Assembly (NCBI GenBank): GCA_949299195.1
Contig: CASFZN010000021.1
Location: 1 to 64,000 of the forward strand
Reading direction: 5' to 3'
Origin: an uncultured bacterium
Lineage (GTDB): Bacteria; Bacillota_I; Bacilli_A; RFN20; CAG-826
Length of the DNA: 64,000 bases
Positions within the stretch are counted from its first letter, which is position 1; every line of letters starts with the position of its first letter. Under the pieces are notes generated by a model that was given only the letters and a program-made list of their open reading frames with translations, ran no database searches and was not told where the DNA came from. The translations under genes were made by a program, and so were the position numbers. Positions 7,840-16,468 of the stretch are shown piece after piece.

Positions 7840-9621
7840 CTATTCTTCTTCAATATCTGGATATTTTTCACGTTTATTATTATAGTGAGTATGTAATAAC
7901 TTATGAGCAAGAGGGGAACCATATTCTGTTAAATATGATTTATAAAGTTCGATAATATCAGGATTTAAATGACTTCTTCTAACCTTTCTAGAACGATCTT
8001 CTTCATATAAAACATTAGCTCTTTTTGCAATATAAGTATCTAAAATATCATCGTCTTCATTTTCTAAGAATAATGGATAAACGTAAGGTTGTCCACCACC
8101 ATTAACGCAGCCTCCAGGACATCCCATAACTTCGATAAAGTCATATTTAGATTTACCTTCTTTAATTTGATCTAATAAGACTTTAGCGTTTTTCATACCA
8201 CTGCAAATAGCGATATTATAGGTATTTCCTAAGATAGTAACACTAGCTTCTTTAATACCTTCAAGTCCTCTACAAGGAGTAAATTCAACCGGTTCAAGTT
8301 CATGATTAGTTAAAATATAGAAAGCGGTTCTAATAGCAGCTTCCATAACGCCACCAGTAACACCAAAAATAACTCCGGCACCAGAATAATCGCCGATTAA
8401 ATCGTTATCGAATTCTTCTTCTGGAAGTTTTTTCCATTGAATACCACTTCTTCTAATAAGTTGTCCTAATTCTCTAGTTGTTAAAACGATATCAACATCT
8501 TTAATTCCATCTACGCTATTTGCATCTCTTTCTTTTTCGTACTTTTTAGCAGTACAAGGCATAATGGAGACAACACAGATTTTACTACGATCAATTCCAC
8601 GTTTTTCAGCATAATAAGATTTAATAATTGCACCCATCATTTCATGAGGAGATTTACAGCTCGAAAGATGAGGAATAAGTTCAGGATAATAATATTCAAT
8701 ATAGTTAATCCATCCAGGAGAACACGAAGTTAACATCGGACCTGGAGTTTTAGTGATAACTCTATGAATAAATTCGTTTGCTTCTTCACAAATTGTTAAA
8801 TCAGCTGCGAAATTAGTATCAAATACTCTATAGAAACCTAACCTATGTAATGCAGCAACCATTTTTCCAGTTGATGGAGTACCTATTTTTTCGCCAAATT
8901 CTTCACCAATTGCAGCTCTAACTGCTGGAGCGGTTTGAACAATAACATATTTGCCTTCAGCAAAAGCTTGGTCAAGTTTATCAATTTCATTATGTTCCAT
9001 TAATGCGCCAGTAGGACAAACAAGGGTACATTGACCACATTGAATACATGGAACACTACTAAATGATCTATTTCCTGCAGGACCAACAAAGGTGTTAAAT
9101 CCTCTTTTTTCAAAACCTAAGATACCAATACCTTGAGCATCTTTACAGGCTTCGATACATCTACCACATAAAATACATTTTGAAGTATCTCTAACAAGTC
9201 CTGGAGCAACATCATCATATGTAATTGGAGTTTTTTCTCCAATATATTTTTCTGGCTCGGCACCAACTCTTTTTGAAACTTCTAATAATTCACATTTACC
9301 GTTTTTCTTACAAGTTTGACAACTTAAAGAGTGATTTGAAAGTAATAATTCAACACTGGTTCTTCTAGCGATTACTGCTTGAGGATCAGAAATAAATACT
9401 TTTAATCCATCTCTAACAGGATAAGCGCAAGAAGGAACAAGTCTTCTTTCACCTTCGACTTTAACTAAACAAACTCTACAAGAAGCAACGCTACATCTAC
9501 CTTTTTTCCAAGTACAAAGGTTTGGAATATTATATCCACAGATTTTAGCTGCTTCTAAAACAGTTAAATCATCATCAACTAAATAAGGTTTATTCTCAAA
9601 ATATACTGTAATTTTTGCCAT
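7840..9621 (-). CDS. hndD: [FeFe] hydrogenase catalytic subunit of NAD(P)-linked hydrogenase
   Basis: A 593-residue catalytic subunit that interconverts protons and H2 at an H-cluster. Domains in order: [2Fe-2S] ferredoxin with Cys36, 48, 51, 65; His-Cys3 [4Fe-4S] site (His97, Cys101, 104, 110); two-cluster ferredoxin (Cys149, 152, 155, 159 and 192, 195, 198, 202); catalytic domain with L1 TSCSPGW (298-304), L2 MPCTAKK (354-360) and L3 GCPGGCVNGGGQP (500-512); small-subunit-like C-terminus. L1 has Ser301 where monomeric clostridial enzymes have a second Cys. It is the last gene of hndA-hndC-hndD, 15 bases after hndC, and would receive electrons from NAD(P)H and possibly ferredoxin. The hydE/F/G maturases are not in the window. 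Confidence 0.95.
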   Translation of the reverse strand: MAKITVYFENKPYLVDDDLTVLEAAKICGYNIPNLCTWKKGRCSVASCRVCLVKVEGERRLVPSCAYPVRDGLKVFISDPQAVIARRTSVELLLSNHSLSCQTCKKNGKCELLEVSKRVGAEPEKYIGEKTPITYDDVAPGLVRDTSKCILCGRCIEACKDAQGIGILGFEKRGFNTFVGPAGNRSFSSVPCIQCGQCTLVCPTGALMEHNEIDKLDQAFAEGKYVIVQTAPAVRAAIGEEFGEKIGTPSTGKMVAALHRLGFYRVFDTNFAADLTICEEANEFIHRVITKTPGPMLTSCSPGWINYIEYYYPELIPHLSSCKSPHEMMGAIIKSYYAEKRGIDRSKICVVSIMPCTAKKYEKERDANSVDGIKDVDIVLTTRELGQLIRRSGIQWKKLPEEEFDNDLIGDYSGAGVIFGVTGGVMEAAIRTAFYILTNHELEPVEFTPCRGLEGIKEASVTILGNTYNIAICSGMKNAKVLLDQIKEGKSKYDFIEVMGCPGGCVNGGGQPYVYPLFLENEDDDILDTYIAKRANVLYEEDRSRKVRRSHLNPDIIELYKSYLTEYGSPLAHKLLHTHYNNKREKYPDIEEE

Positions 9622-9636
9622 ATATTTTATTCCTCA

Positions 9637-11520
9637 CTATTTCTTATAGATTGCATTAAATTTGCATGATGCAATACATGTATTACATTTAATACACTTA
9701 TCTTGATCAATAACAAATGGCTCTTTACCAACGACTCCATTAATTGCATTAACTGGACATTGTCTAGCACATAAAGAACATTTCTTACATTTTTCAGGAT
9801 CAATATGGAAACTGACTAAGGATTTACAAACGCCAGCATCACATTTTTTATCATTAATATGTCTAAGATAGACCTCTTTAAATTTAGTTAAAGTAGAAAT
9901 AACTGGGTTTGGAGCGGTTTGACCTAAACCACATAAACTACCTACTTGAATAGATTTAGCTAAGGTTTCTAACTTTTCAATATCTTCAATTGTTCCCTTA
10001 CCTTCGGTGATTTTAGTTAAAATTTCTAATAATCTCTTAGTTCCGATACGACATTGTGAACATTTACCACATGATTCATCGCAAATAAATTCAAGATAGA
10101 ATTTAGCAACATCAACCATACAGTTATCTTCATCCATAACGATTGCGCCACCACTTCCCATCATTGAACCTTTAGCGATAAGATTATCAAAATCAATTGG
10201 AGTATCTAATTCATTTAAAGTTAAACATCCACCACTTGGACCACCTGTTTGGATAGCTTGGAATCTCTTATTATTAGGAATTCCCCCACCAATATCATAA
10301 ACAAGTTCTCTTAAAGTAGTTCCCATAGGAACTTCAACTAAGCCAACGTTTTTAACCTTACCTCCGAGAGCAAAAACTTTGGTTCCACTACTCTTTTCGG
10401 TTCCAATTTTTCTAAATTCTTCGCCACCAACTCTTAATATATAAGGTATATTAGCTAAAGTTTCGACATTATTAATAATAGTTGGTTTTCCCCATAAACC
10501 CTTAACTGCTGGGAATGGAGGACGTGGACGAGGCATACCTCTTTTACCTTCGATTGAGTTAAGTAATGCAGTTTCTTCTCCACAAACGAAAGCGCCGGCT
10601 CCTAAACGAATATGAACATCAAAATCAAATCCAGTATTTAAAATATTTTTACCTAATAATCCAACTTCCCTTAATTCTTTAATTGCAGTTTGAAGTCTAT
10701 TAACAGCGATAGGATATTCAGCTCTAACATAGAAATAACCATTTTTAGCACCAATTGCGTAACCGGCAATCATCATACCTTCGATAACGCTAACTGGGTT
10801 ACCTTCTAAAATAGATCTATCCATGAAGGCACCTGGATCGCCTTCATCGCCATTACAAACAACATATTTTTCGTCGTTTTGTTGTTCATAAGCAAATTGC
10901 CATTTTCTTCCAGTTGGGAAGCCTCCACCGCCTCTTCCTCTAAGTCCTGAAGTTAAAACCTCACCAATTACTTCTTTTTGAGACATATGAAGAGCTTTAA
11001 TCAAACCTTTAAAAGCGTCATAACCAAATGCTTCTTCTAATTTTTCAGGGTTGATTGTGCCACATCCATGTAAAGCGATACGAAGTTGTTTTTTATAGAA
11101 AGTAATATCATCTTGTCTTTCGACCTTTTTATTAACGATTGGATCCAAATAAAGTAAATCTTCAATGCATTTTCCTTCGATGATATCTTCATTAATAATT
11201 CTTTCACAGTCCTTTACTTTTACTGCATGATAAAGTCTATCTTCAGGATAGATTTTAACGAATGGTCCTTGAGAACAGAATCCAAAGCAACCAACAACAT
11301 TAACTGTAACTTTATCTTCTAATTTTTTAGCTTTAATTAATCTTTCAAGTTCATTAATAATCTCTTGAGAATCAGATGATAAACATCCGGTTCCTCCACA
11401 TACTACAATATGCCTTTTCCCATCTTTTCCATTAAACTTTTTCTTAAGATTATCACTACATTTAGTAATAGTGGTATTTAATTCTTGCTCAGTTTTAATC
11501 TTTTTAATTCCAGTAGCCAT
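9637..11520 (-). CDS. hndC: NAD(P)H-binding flavoprotein subunit of hydrogenase (NuoF-like)
   Basis: A 627-residue subunit that links NAD(P)H oxidation to the hydrogenase. In order: thioredoxin-like [2Fe-2S] domain (CGGTGCLSSDS near residue 41 and GCFGFCSQG near 77), a NuoF-type FMN/NADH domain (GLRGRGGGGFPTGRKW, CNGDEGDPGAFMDR, GAGAFVCGEETALLNS), an SLBB domain, the N3-type [4Fe-4S] site ESCGKCSQCRIG, and a C-terminal two-cluster ferredoxin (CKKCSLCARQC, CIKCNTCIASC). This is the full architecture of HndC/HydB. It sits 2 bases after hndA and 15 before hndD, so the three subunits are made together. Confidence 0.95.
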   Translation of the reverse strand: MATGIKKIKTEQELNTTITKCSDNLKKKFNGKDGKRHIVVCGGTGCLSSDSQEIINELERLIKAKKLEDKVTVNVVGCFGFCSQGPFVKIYPEDRLYHAVKVKDCERIINEDIIEGKCIEDLLYLDPIVNKKVERQDDITFYKKQLRIALHGCGTINPEKLEEAFGYDAFKGLIKALHMSQKEVIGEVLTSGLRGRGGGGFPTGRKWQFAYEQQNDEKYVVCNGDEGDPGAFMDRSILEGNPVSVIEGMMIAGYAIGAKNGYFYVRAEYPIAVNRLQTAIKELREVGLLGKNILNTGFDFDVHIRLGAGAFVCGEETALLNSIEGKRGMPRPRPPFPAVKGLWGKPTIINNVETLANIPYILRVGGEEFRKIGTEKSSGTKVFALGGKVKNVGLVEVPMGTTLRELVYDIGGGIPNNKRFQAIQTGGPSGGCLTLNELDTPIDFDNLIAKGSMMGSGGAIVMDEDNCMVDVAKFYLEFICDESCGKCSQCRIGTKRLLEILTKITEGKGTIEDIEKLETLAKSIQVGSLCGLGQTAPNPVISTLTKFKEVYLRHINDKKCDAGVCKSLVSFHIDPEKCKKCSLCARQCPVNAINGVVGKEPFVIDQDKCIKCNTCIASCKFNAIYKK

Positions 11521-11522
11521 AA

Positions 11523-12008
11523 CTATACCTCTTTATCTTTTTTACGATATTCTTCAATAATAGTAGGGACTTGTGCTAAGGTGACTTTTGGATATACCTT
11601 GCCATTAATACTAATAGCAGGAGCAATTCCACAGGCACCAATACATCTTAAAGCATCAAGTGTAAATAACCCATCTTCTGTAGTTTGACCAGGTTTAATC
11701 TTTAAGATTTCTGAGAATTTATCGATGATATTTTGACCGCCCTTAACATAACAGGCAGTTCCTAAACAAACACCGATAACAAACCTTCCTTTAGGAGTTA
11801 AACTAAAGAAAGAATAGAATGTAACAACCCCATAAATGTCACTTACAGGAACTCCGGTTTCTTTAGAAATAATTTCTTGAACTTCTAAAGGAATATAACC
11901 ATATTCTTTTTGAGTTTCTGAAAGAATCAACATTAATGGAGATGGTTCATCCTTATACTTATTGCAGATATTAACGATAATATCTACTGCTTCTTTTCTT
12001 AAATGCAT
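11523..12008 (-). CDS. hndA: Hydrogenase [2Fe-2S] subunit (NuoE-like)
   Basis: About 161 residues, the size of NuoE/HndA proteins. A helical N-terminal part precedes a thioredoxin-like [2Fe-2S] domain with ligands in CLGTACYVKG and CIGACGIAP. It passes electrons between the flavoprotein and the catalytic subunit. I choose the ATG at 12008 because GGAG lies 10 bases upstream on the minus strand; a TTG six codons earlier would also keep the frame. It is the first gene of the operon. No hndB-like gene lies between it and hndC, so the complex is of the three-subunit kind. Confidence 0.93.
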   Translation of the reverse strand: MHLRKEAVDIIVNICNKYKDEPSPLMLILSETQKEYGYIPLEVQEIISKETGVPVSDIYGVVTFYSFFSLTPKGRFVIGVCLGTACYVKGGQNIIDKFSEILKIKPGQTTEDGLFTLDALRCIGACGIAPAISINGKVYPKVTLAQVPTIIEEYRKKDKEV

Positions 12009-12074
12009 AATTATTTTTCTCCACAAAAAAACTTGTTTTAATTAATTAAATTATAGTTCTTTTGTTATTAATAA

Positions 12075-12151
12075 ACTATTAAAATTTGCATATTACTTGT
12101 CAAACTTATGAATAATTTGATAATATGATTAACTGTTAGTTTTGACTAACA
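12075..12151 (-). promoter_or_regulatory. Promoter region of the hydrogenase operon with palindromic operator
   Basis: On the minus strand TTGACA (12098-12103) is followed 17 bases later by AATAGT (12075-12080), a moderate -10. Upstream, TGTTAGTTTTGACTAACA (12134-12151) is a perfect 7+4+7 inverted repeat almost identical to the site at 3263-3280. The half sites resemble those of Rex or DtxR-type regulators only loosely; relative to the Rex consensus the TGTTA core is one base out of register. A second possible promoter (TATTAT at the operator-proximal side) would place the site over its -35 box. Confidence 0.5.
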
Positions 12152-12186
12152 TAATTTATAATACGTAACATCCTTCTATTAAAACC

Positions 12187-12216
12187 AAAAACTAGGCATA
12201 AATGCCTAGTTTTTTT
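12187..12216 (-). terminator. Terminator after the EF-G-like gene
   Basis: Arms AAAAACTAGGCAT (12187-12199) and ATGCCTAGTTTTT (12202-12214) with a 2-base loop. The flanking A and T runs let it work on either strand; it lies 32 bases past the stop of the EF-G paralogue. Confidence 0.85.
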
Positions 12217-12247
12217 GGATAATATTTTATCCTAAATATTTATTAAA

Positions 12248-14311
12248 TTAGTTTTGCTTATTTAAAGCATTTTCAGCAATAACTTTATCTTTTAAGTTAT
12301 GAGGAACTTCTTCATATGCTTCAAAGACTCTATTAAAGTAACCGCCACCTTGAGTAATAGATTTAAGTTTAGCACTATATTCATTAATTTCAGCTTCAGG
12401 AATTGAAGCAATAATCTTTTGAGTATCAACTCCATCTTCTTCCATCATGATATTTTTAGCACGTCTAGTATTTAAATCACTGATAACATCGCCAATATAT
12501 TTATTTTCAACATAGATTGTAACTCTCATAATTGGTTCCAAAATGATTGGTTTACAGTTCATATATGCTTCTTTGAAAGCTAAAATTGCTGCCATTTTAA
12601 ATGCCATTTCGTTACTATCAACTGGGTGATATTTACCATCTTTTAAGGTTCCTTTAACTCCAATAACTGGGAAGCCTGCTAAAAGTCCACTATTTAAAGC
12701 TTCAAAGAAACCCTTTTCAACTGCAGGGAAGTATTGTTTTGGAACAGTTCCACCAAAGACTGTTTCTTCAAAACAAGATTCTTCGCAAGGTTCAAAACTC
12801 ATAACTACTACGCCATAGAAACCACTACCACCAGATTGTTTAATATATCTTCCGGTTGCTTCAGCACTTCCTTTAATAGATTCTCTATATACTACTTTTG
12901 GAGCGCTGGTAGTACATTCGATTTTATATGTATTTTTAAGTTTATCTAAAACATAGGTTAAATGATGATTTCCTAATCCACCAATTAATAATTGCTTAGT
13001 TTCTTGATTTCTTTTAACTCCAATGGTTGGATCTTCTAAAGTAATCTTAGCTAAAACGCCCGAAATCTTATCTTCATCTTTTTTGGATGTTAATTCGATT
13101 GCACGGTAATAAACTGGGGTAGGATATTTTGGTTTATCATAGATTGTGACATTTTTAGGATCACAAATAGTGCCACCAGTAACTAAATCATCAATTTTTG
13201 CTAATGCAACAATATCACCAGCATTAACTTCATCCACATTTATTTGTTTTTTACCTTCTAAATAGAACATTGAAGAGACTTTTTGAGTCTTTCCTGTTTC
13301 TGGATTTAAGATTTCATCTCCAAGTTTTAATTTACCACTATTAATTTTAACAATATTTATTGTTCCGCTATAAAGGTCTGAAATTGTTTTGAAACAATAT
13401 GCAGAGAATGGTTCATCAACAGTTGTTTTTCTTTCAACAGGTTCTTTATTTGCTCCTGTTGCATCGAAAGGTTTTAAGTCTTCTGGAGATGGTAAATAAT
13501 CTAAAATCATTGAGATTAAAGTATTACATCCAATATTTTTTGGAGCACATCCAACTAATAAAGGATCAATTTCTCCATCAATAACACCTTTTCTTAAACC
13601 GTGTCTAATTTCTTCTCTAGTTAAGGTTTCTCCAGCAAAGAATTTATCTAATAATTCATCGCTAGTTGTTGCAACAGCTTCTAAAACCATGTTGTTATAT
13701 TCTAAAACTGTTGCTTTTTTATCTTCATAGATTTCAGCATCGACACATTTTGTGCCATCAAAGATTCTTGCTTTCAAATCAACACAGTTGGCAAAGCCAT
13801 CAAATTGATCAGCATGACCTAATGGATAGCAGAATGGAGCGACCTTCTTACCTAATTTTTCTCTAATTTCAGTTAATAAGGCATCAAAATCAATATTTTC
13901 TTTATCCATTTTATTAACGAATATTAAAGTAGGAATATTTTTTCTCTTTAACATTCTAAAATGTTTAAGTGTGCCTTGTTGGACGCCACTTGTTGCATCG
14001 ATAACAAGAATTGCGCCTTTGATTATGCTTGTAACGCCTATAATTTCTCCAACAAAGTCATCGTTTCCAGGTAAATCGATTAAATTAATTCGATAACCAT
14101 CATGTTCGAAAGGAACTATTGAAGCTTGAATAGATGATAATCTATCTTGCTCCTCTTTAAGATAGTCACTAATAGTGGTTCCTTTCTCTATCGTACCTTT
14201 GGTTGCACTATTAGTTCCCATTTGATATAAGGCTTCAACAAGTGTCGTTTTTCCTGAGCCTTGATGCCCTAAAACAACAACGTTCCTTATTTTATCGGGT
14301 GTGAAACTCAT
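12248..14311 (-). CDS. Elongation factor G-like GTPase (EF-G paralogue)
   Basis: A 687-residue translational GTPase with all EF-G domains. The GTPase motifs are G1 GHQGSGKT (15-22), G3 DLPGNDD, G4 NKMD (about 152); canonical EF-G has GHIDAGKT and DTPG, so this belongs to the EF-G-like/EF-G2 subfamily rather than to the main translocase. Domain II and the C-terminal EF-G IV-V modules (GSGFYGVVVMSFEP, PVDSNEMAFKMAA, EPIMRVTIYV) are intact. In other bacteria such paralogues show ribosome-dependent GTPase activity but do not clearly replace EF-G. It is monocistronic, with ribosome binding site AGGAGG just upstream and a terminator downstream. Confidence 0.9.
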   Translation of the reverse strand: MSFTPDKIRNVVVLGHQGSGKTTLVEALYQMGTNSATKGTIEKGTTISDYLKEEQDRLSSIQASIVPFEHDGYRINLIDLPGNDDFVGEIIGVTSIIKGAILVIDATSGVQQGTLKHFRMLKRKNIPTLIFVNKMDKENIDFDALLTEIREKLGKKVAPFCYPLGHADQFDGFANCVDLKARIFDGTKCVDAEIYEDKKATVLEYNNMVLEAVATTSDELLDKFFAGETLTREEIRHGLRKGVIDGEIDPLLVGCAPKNIGCNTLISMILDYLPSPEDLKPFDATGANKEPVERKTTVDEPFSAYCFKTISDLYSGTINIVKINSGKLKLGDEILNPETGKTQKVSSMFYLEGKKQINVDEVNAGDIVALAKIDDLVTGGTICDPKNVTIYDKPKYPTPVYYRAIELTSKKDEDKISGVLAKITLEDPTIGVKRNQETKQLLIGGLGNHHLTYVLDKLKNTYKIECTTSAPKVVYRESIKGSAEATGRYIKQSGGSGFYGVVVMSFEPCEESCFEETVFGGTVPKQYFPAVEKGFFEALNSGLLAGFPVIGVKGTLKDGKYHPVDSNEMAFKMAAILAFKEAYMNCKPIILEPIMRVTIYVENKYIGDVISDLNTRRAKNIMMEEDGVDTQKIIASIPEAEINEYSAKLKSITQGGGYFNRVFEAYEEVPHNLKDKVIAENALNKQN

Positions 14312-14792
14312 TATCTTTCCTCCTAAATTATGTGAAGATTTTTTAAATTTCTAAAACTAATCTTATCATAGAAATTATTTTTAACATAATGTTTGTTTAA
14401 AATTTTTGAAATATATTTTTTGAGTTAAAAATATAAAAAATAATTCTTAATATAAAATAAAGTTAGAAAAAGTATAACTACATAAAGATTTATATAGACA
14501 TAGAAAAGAATATTTTTTGTTATATTGTTTTTAATTAAATAATATAAGGATTTTTAAGTCACTTTTTTAATTAAATTTTAATTTTTTTATTAAAAAACAT
14601 AATTAGTTGAGAATTAGAAGTTTTTTATTAGTGAGTAGGTATTTAAATTGACAAAAAATAACATTTAGTTTTCAAAACGAGATTCCATAGTTTTTAAAAT
14701 CTAGAAATTAAAAACAATTGAAGTTTATGCTTGTTTTTTGTTTTTAATAATATTATCATTATAGCGTTTATTAAAAGAGATGTTAAAAAGAT
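14312..14792. other. Long A+T-rich intergenic region without a gene
   Basis: About 480 bases between the EF-G-like gene and the first lipoprotein, the longest non-coding gap before the ATP synthase genes. It is almost only A and T, has stop codons in every frame, and contains short A/T inverted repeats but no convincing hairpin or RNA gene. The promoter of the lipoprotein pair should lie in it; a TTGACA occurs near 14649, but I see no clear -10 at the right distance. Confidence 0.5.
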
Positions 14793-16466
14793 ATGAGTAA
14801 AAAGTTTTTATTACCATCATCGCTATTATGTTGTTCAATTTTGTGCTCATGCGGCACTCTTCAAAAGGATTCATGCGGAGATAATGGTTGTTTAAATATT
14901 GATGTTGAGAGCTTAGATCCATTAGAAGCTTATAAATTTTTTAATGGGATTTTTTCTAGTGAAGAAGGCTTTGATTTTAAAGTAGAAAGTGAAGGTAAAA
15001 TAATATCTAAAAGAGGTTATTCACAATCTATTAAAGAAATAAAAGCAAAGAAAGATAATGAATATTTTTCTAAGAAAGATGTAGTAAGTGATATCTATCC
15101 TACCTCTTCTATAAAAAGATATATAAATAATGAAGATAACACTTACGCAATTAGTGAATCTAGTGATAAAAATAACGATATATTCACTAATTATTCCAAT
15201 TATTCTTTCCTTAATGAAGAAGAATATTTTAAGAATTATGGCTCTTTTATCAACGAAATTACAGATTTTATCGTAAATCCTGATGCAGTTGATAAATCTT
15301 TTTTAAGTTATGAAAAAATCGATAGTTCTTCTTCTATCATTTATAATTATGATGTTTCATTAAGTAACGTTCTTAAAGGGGATGCTGATTTAAGCGAAGA
15401 AAATTACGAAGATAATATCGATAATTATGAATATATAAATGCAGCTTATTACGAAGAAAAAGAAATTTTAAATTTCTTCCCAATTTTTGAAGAAATTCAT
15501 ATTGATGAAGCTAATTTATCAATTACCTATTTTAAAGAAAATGATAATGATAGCTTAAATAATAATATTAAATTTAATATTGAAGTAAACGAAAAATTAA
15601 GGATAAATACTATTGAATTTGATTATTCATTAATCTCTACTTTTGATTTAATTAAAAATGAAGAATATCCTACTAATTATAAGGATTTAATCGATGAAAT
15701 CTCTAAAAGTGTTGAAGTTTCTAAAGGAGTAATGAAAGATGAATTATATGCCTTATATGTAGATATAAATAATAAATATAAGACTATGAATTATTATACT
15801 TATACCGAATCTAGTGTTAATGCGCTAGGAGGTATTTATAATCAAACCGTTAAAGGCTTTAAGATTAAAAATAATAACGAATATTTCTTCCAAACAGTCA
15901 CTACTTCTGCATTTGTTAAAAAAGCCGAATTAAGATATGAAAATAGTGAACTAAACTCTTATAAAATCGCTAGTGGTAATGATCCTGATACCAGCGTAAA
16001 TTATGGTAAAGTTTCTTCTTGGAATAAATGGGAAAATTATTCTTATGAAGACTATATTTCAACTCTTGGTCACACCATGGAAAACGTTACTAACTATATA
16101 GTTGATGATGAAGAATATCAAAAATCCTTCCTTGATGCTTATATTAATGAAAATGATGAAGAAAAAATCATCACCTATAAGATGTCGATAAATGAAACTG
16201 AAACCCATATCGATTCAATTAAAGACTATAAGGTAGAAATGAATCATATGTCAGGAATGGGAGAACCAAGTTTTGATTATAGCGAATTTGATTTATATTT
16301 AGATAAAGAAACTAATAATATCAACCGAATTGTTCAAAAAGAAAAATATTCTACCGGCGGATTTAGCTGCGAAGCTATTATGACTACTTATTTTGAAATT
16401 TATGATGATATCACTACCTTACCAAAGGAAATCTATCAAACTTATAATAACGAGGTATTAAATTAA
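14793..16466 (+). CDS. Lipoprotein of unknown function with two related halves
   Basis: A 557-residue secreted lipoprotein. The N-terminus is a signal peptide ending in a lipobox-like LCSC, so Cys20 is the likely lipidated residue, anchoring it to the outer face of the membrane. I do not recognise the family. The mature protein appears duplicated: residues about 45-290 and 330-557 align by eye, for example DNEYFSKKDVVS with NNEYFFQTVTTS and EEYFKNYGSFINEITDFIV with EDYISTLGHTMENVTNYIV. Each half looks like a beta-rich repeat as in LolA/LppX-like lipoproteins, which is only an inference. It ends 2 bases before the next lipoprotein gene, so they are cotranscribed. Confidence 0.8.
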   Translation: MSKKFLLPSSLLCCSILCSCGTLQKDSCGDNGCLNIDVESLDPLEAYKFFNGIFSSEEGFDFKVESEGKIISKRGYSQSIKEIKAKKDNEYFSKKDVVSDIYPTSSIKRYINNEDNTYAISESSDKNNDIFTNYSNYSFLNEEEYFKNYGSFINEITDFIVNPDAVDKSFLSYEKIDSSSSIIYNYDVSLSNVLKGDADLSEENYEDNIDNYEYINAAYYEEKEILNFFPIFEEIHIDEANLSITYFKENDNDSLNNNIKFNIEVNEKLRINTIEFDYSLISTFDLIKNEEYPTNYKDLIDEISKSVEVSKGVMKDELYALYVDINNKYKTMNYYTYTESSVNALGGIYNQTVKGFKIKNNNEYFFQTVTTSAFVKKAELRYENSELNSYKIASGNDPDTSVNYGKVSSWNKWENYSYEDYISTLGHTMENVTNYIVDDEEYQKSFLDAYINENDEEKIITYKMSINETETHIDSIKDYKVEMNHMSGMGEPSFDYSEFDLYLDKETNNINRIVQKEKYSTGGFSCEAIMTTYFEIYDDITTLPKEIYQTYNNEVLN

Positions 16467-16468
16467 TT

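Noticed and set aside
12134..12151. Rex-binding site before the hydrogenase operon
   Set aside because: The half sites are TGTTAG with 6 bases between; the Rex consensus TTGTTAA-N4-TTAACAA has its TGTTA core one base nearer the centre. Kept as an unassigned operator.
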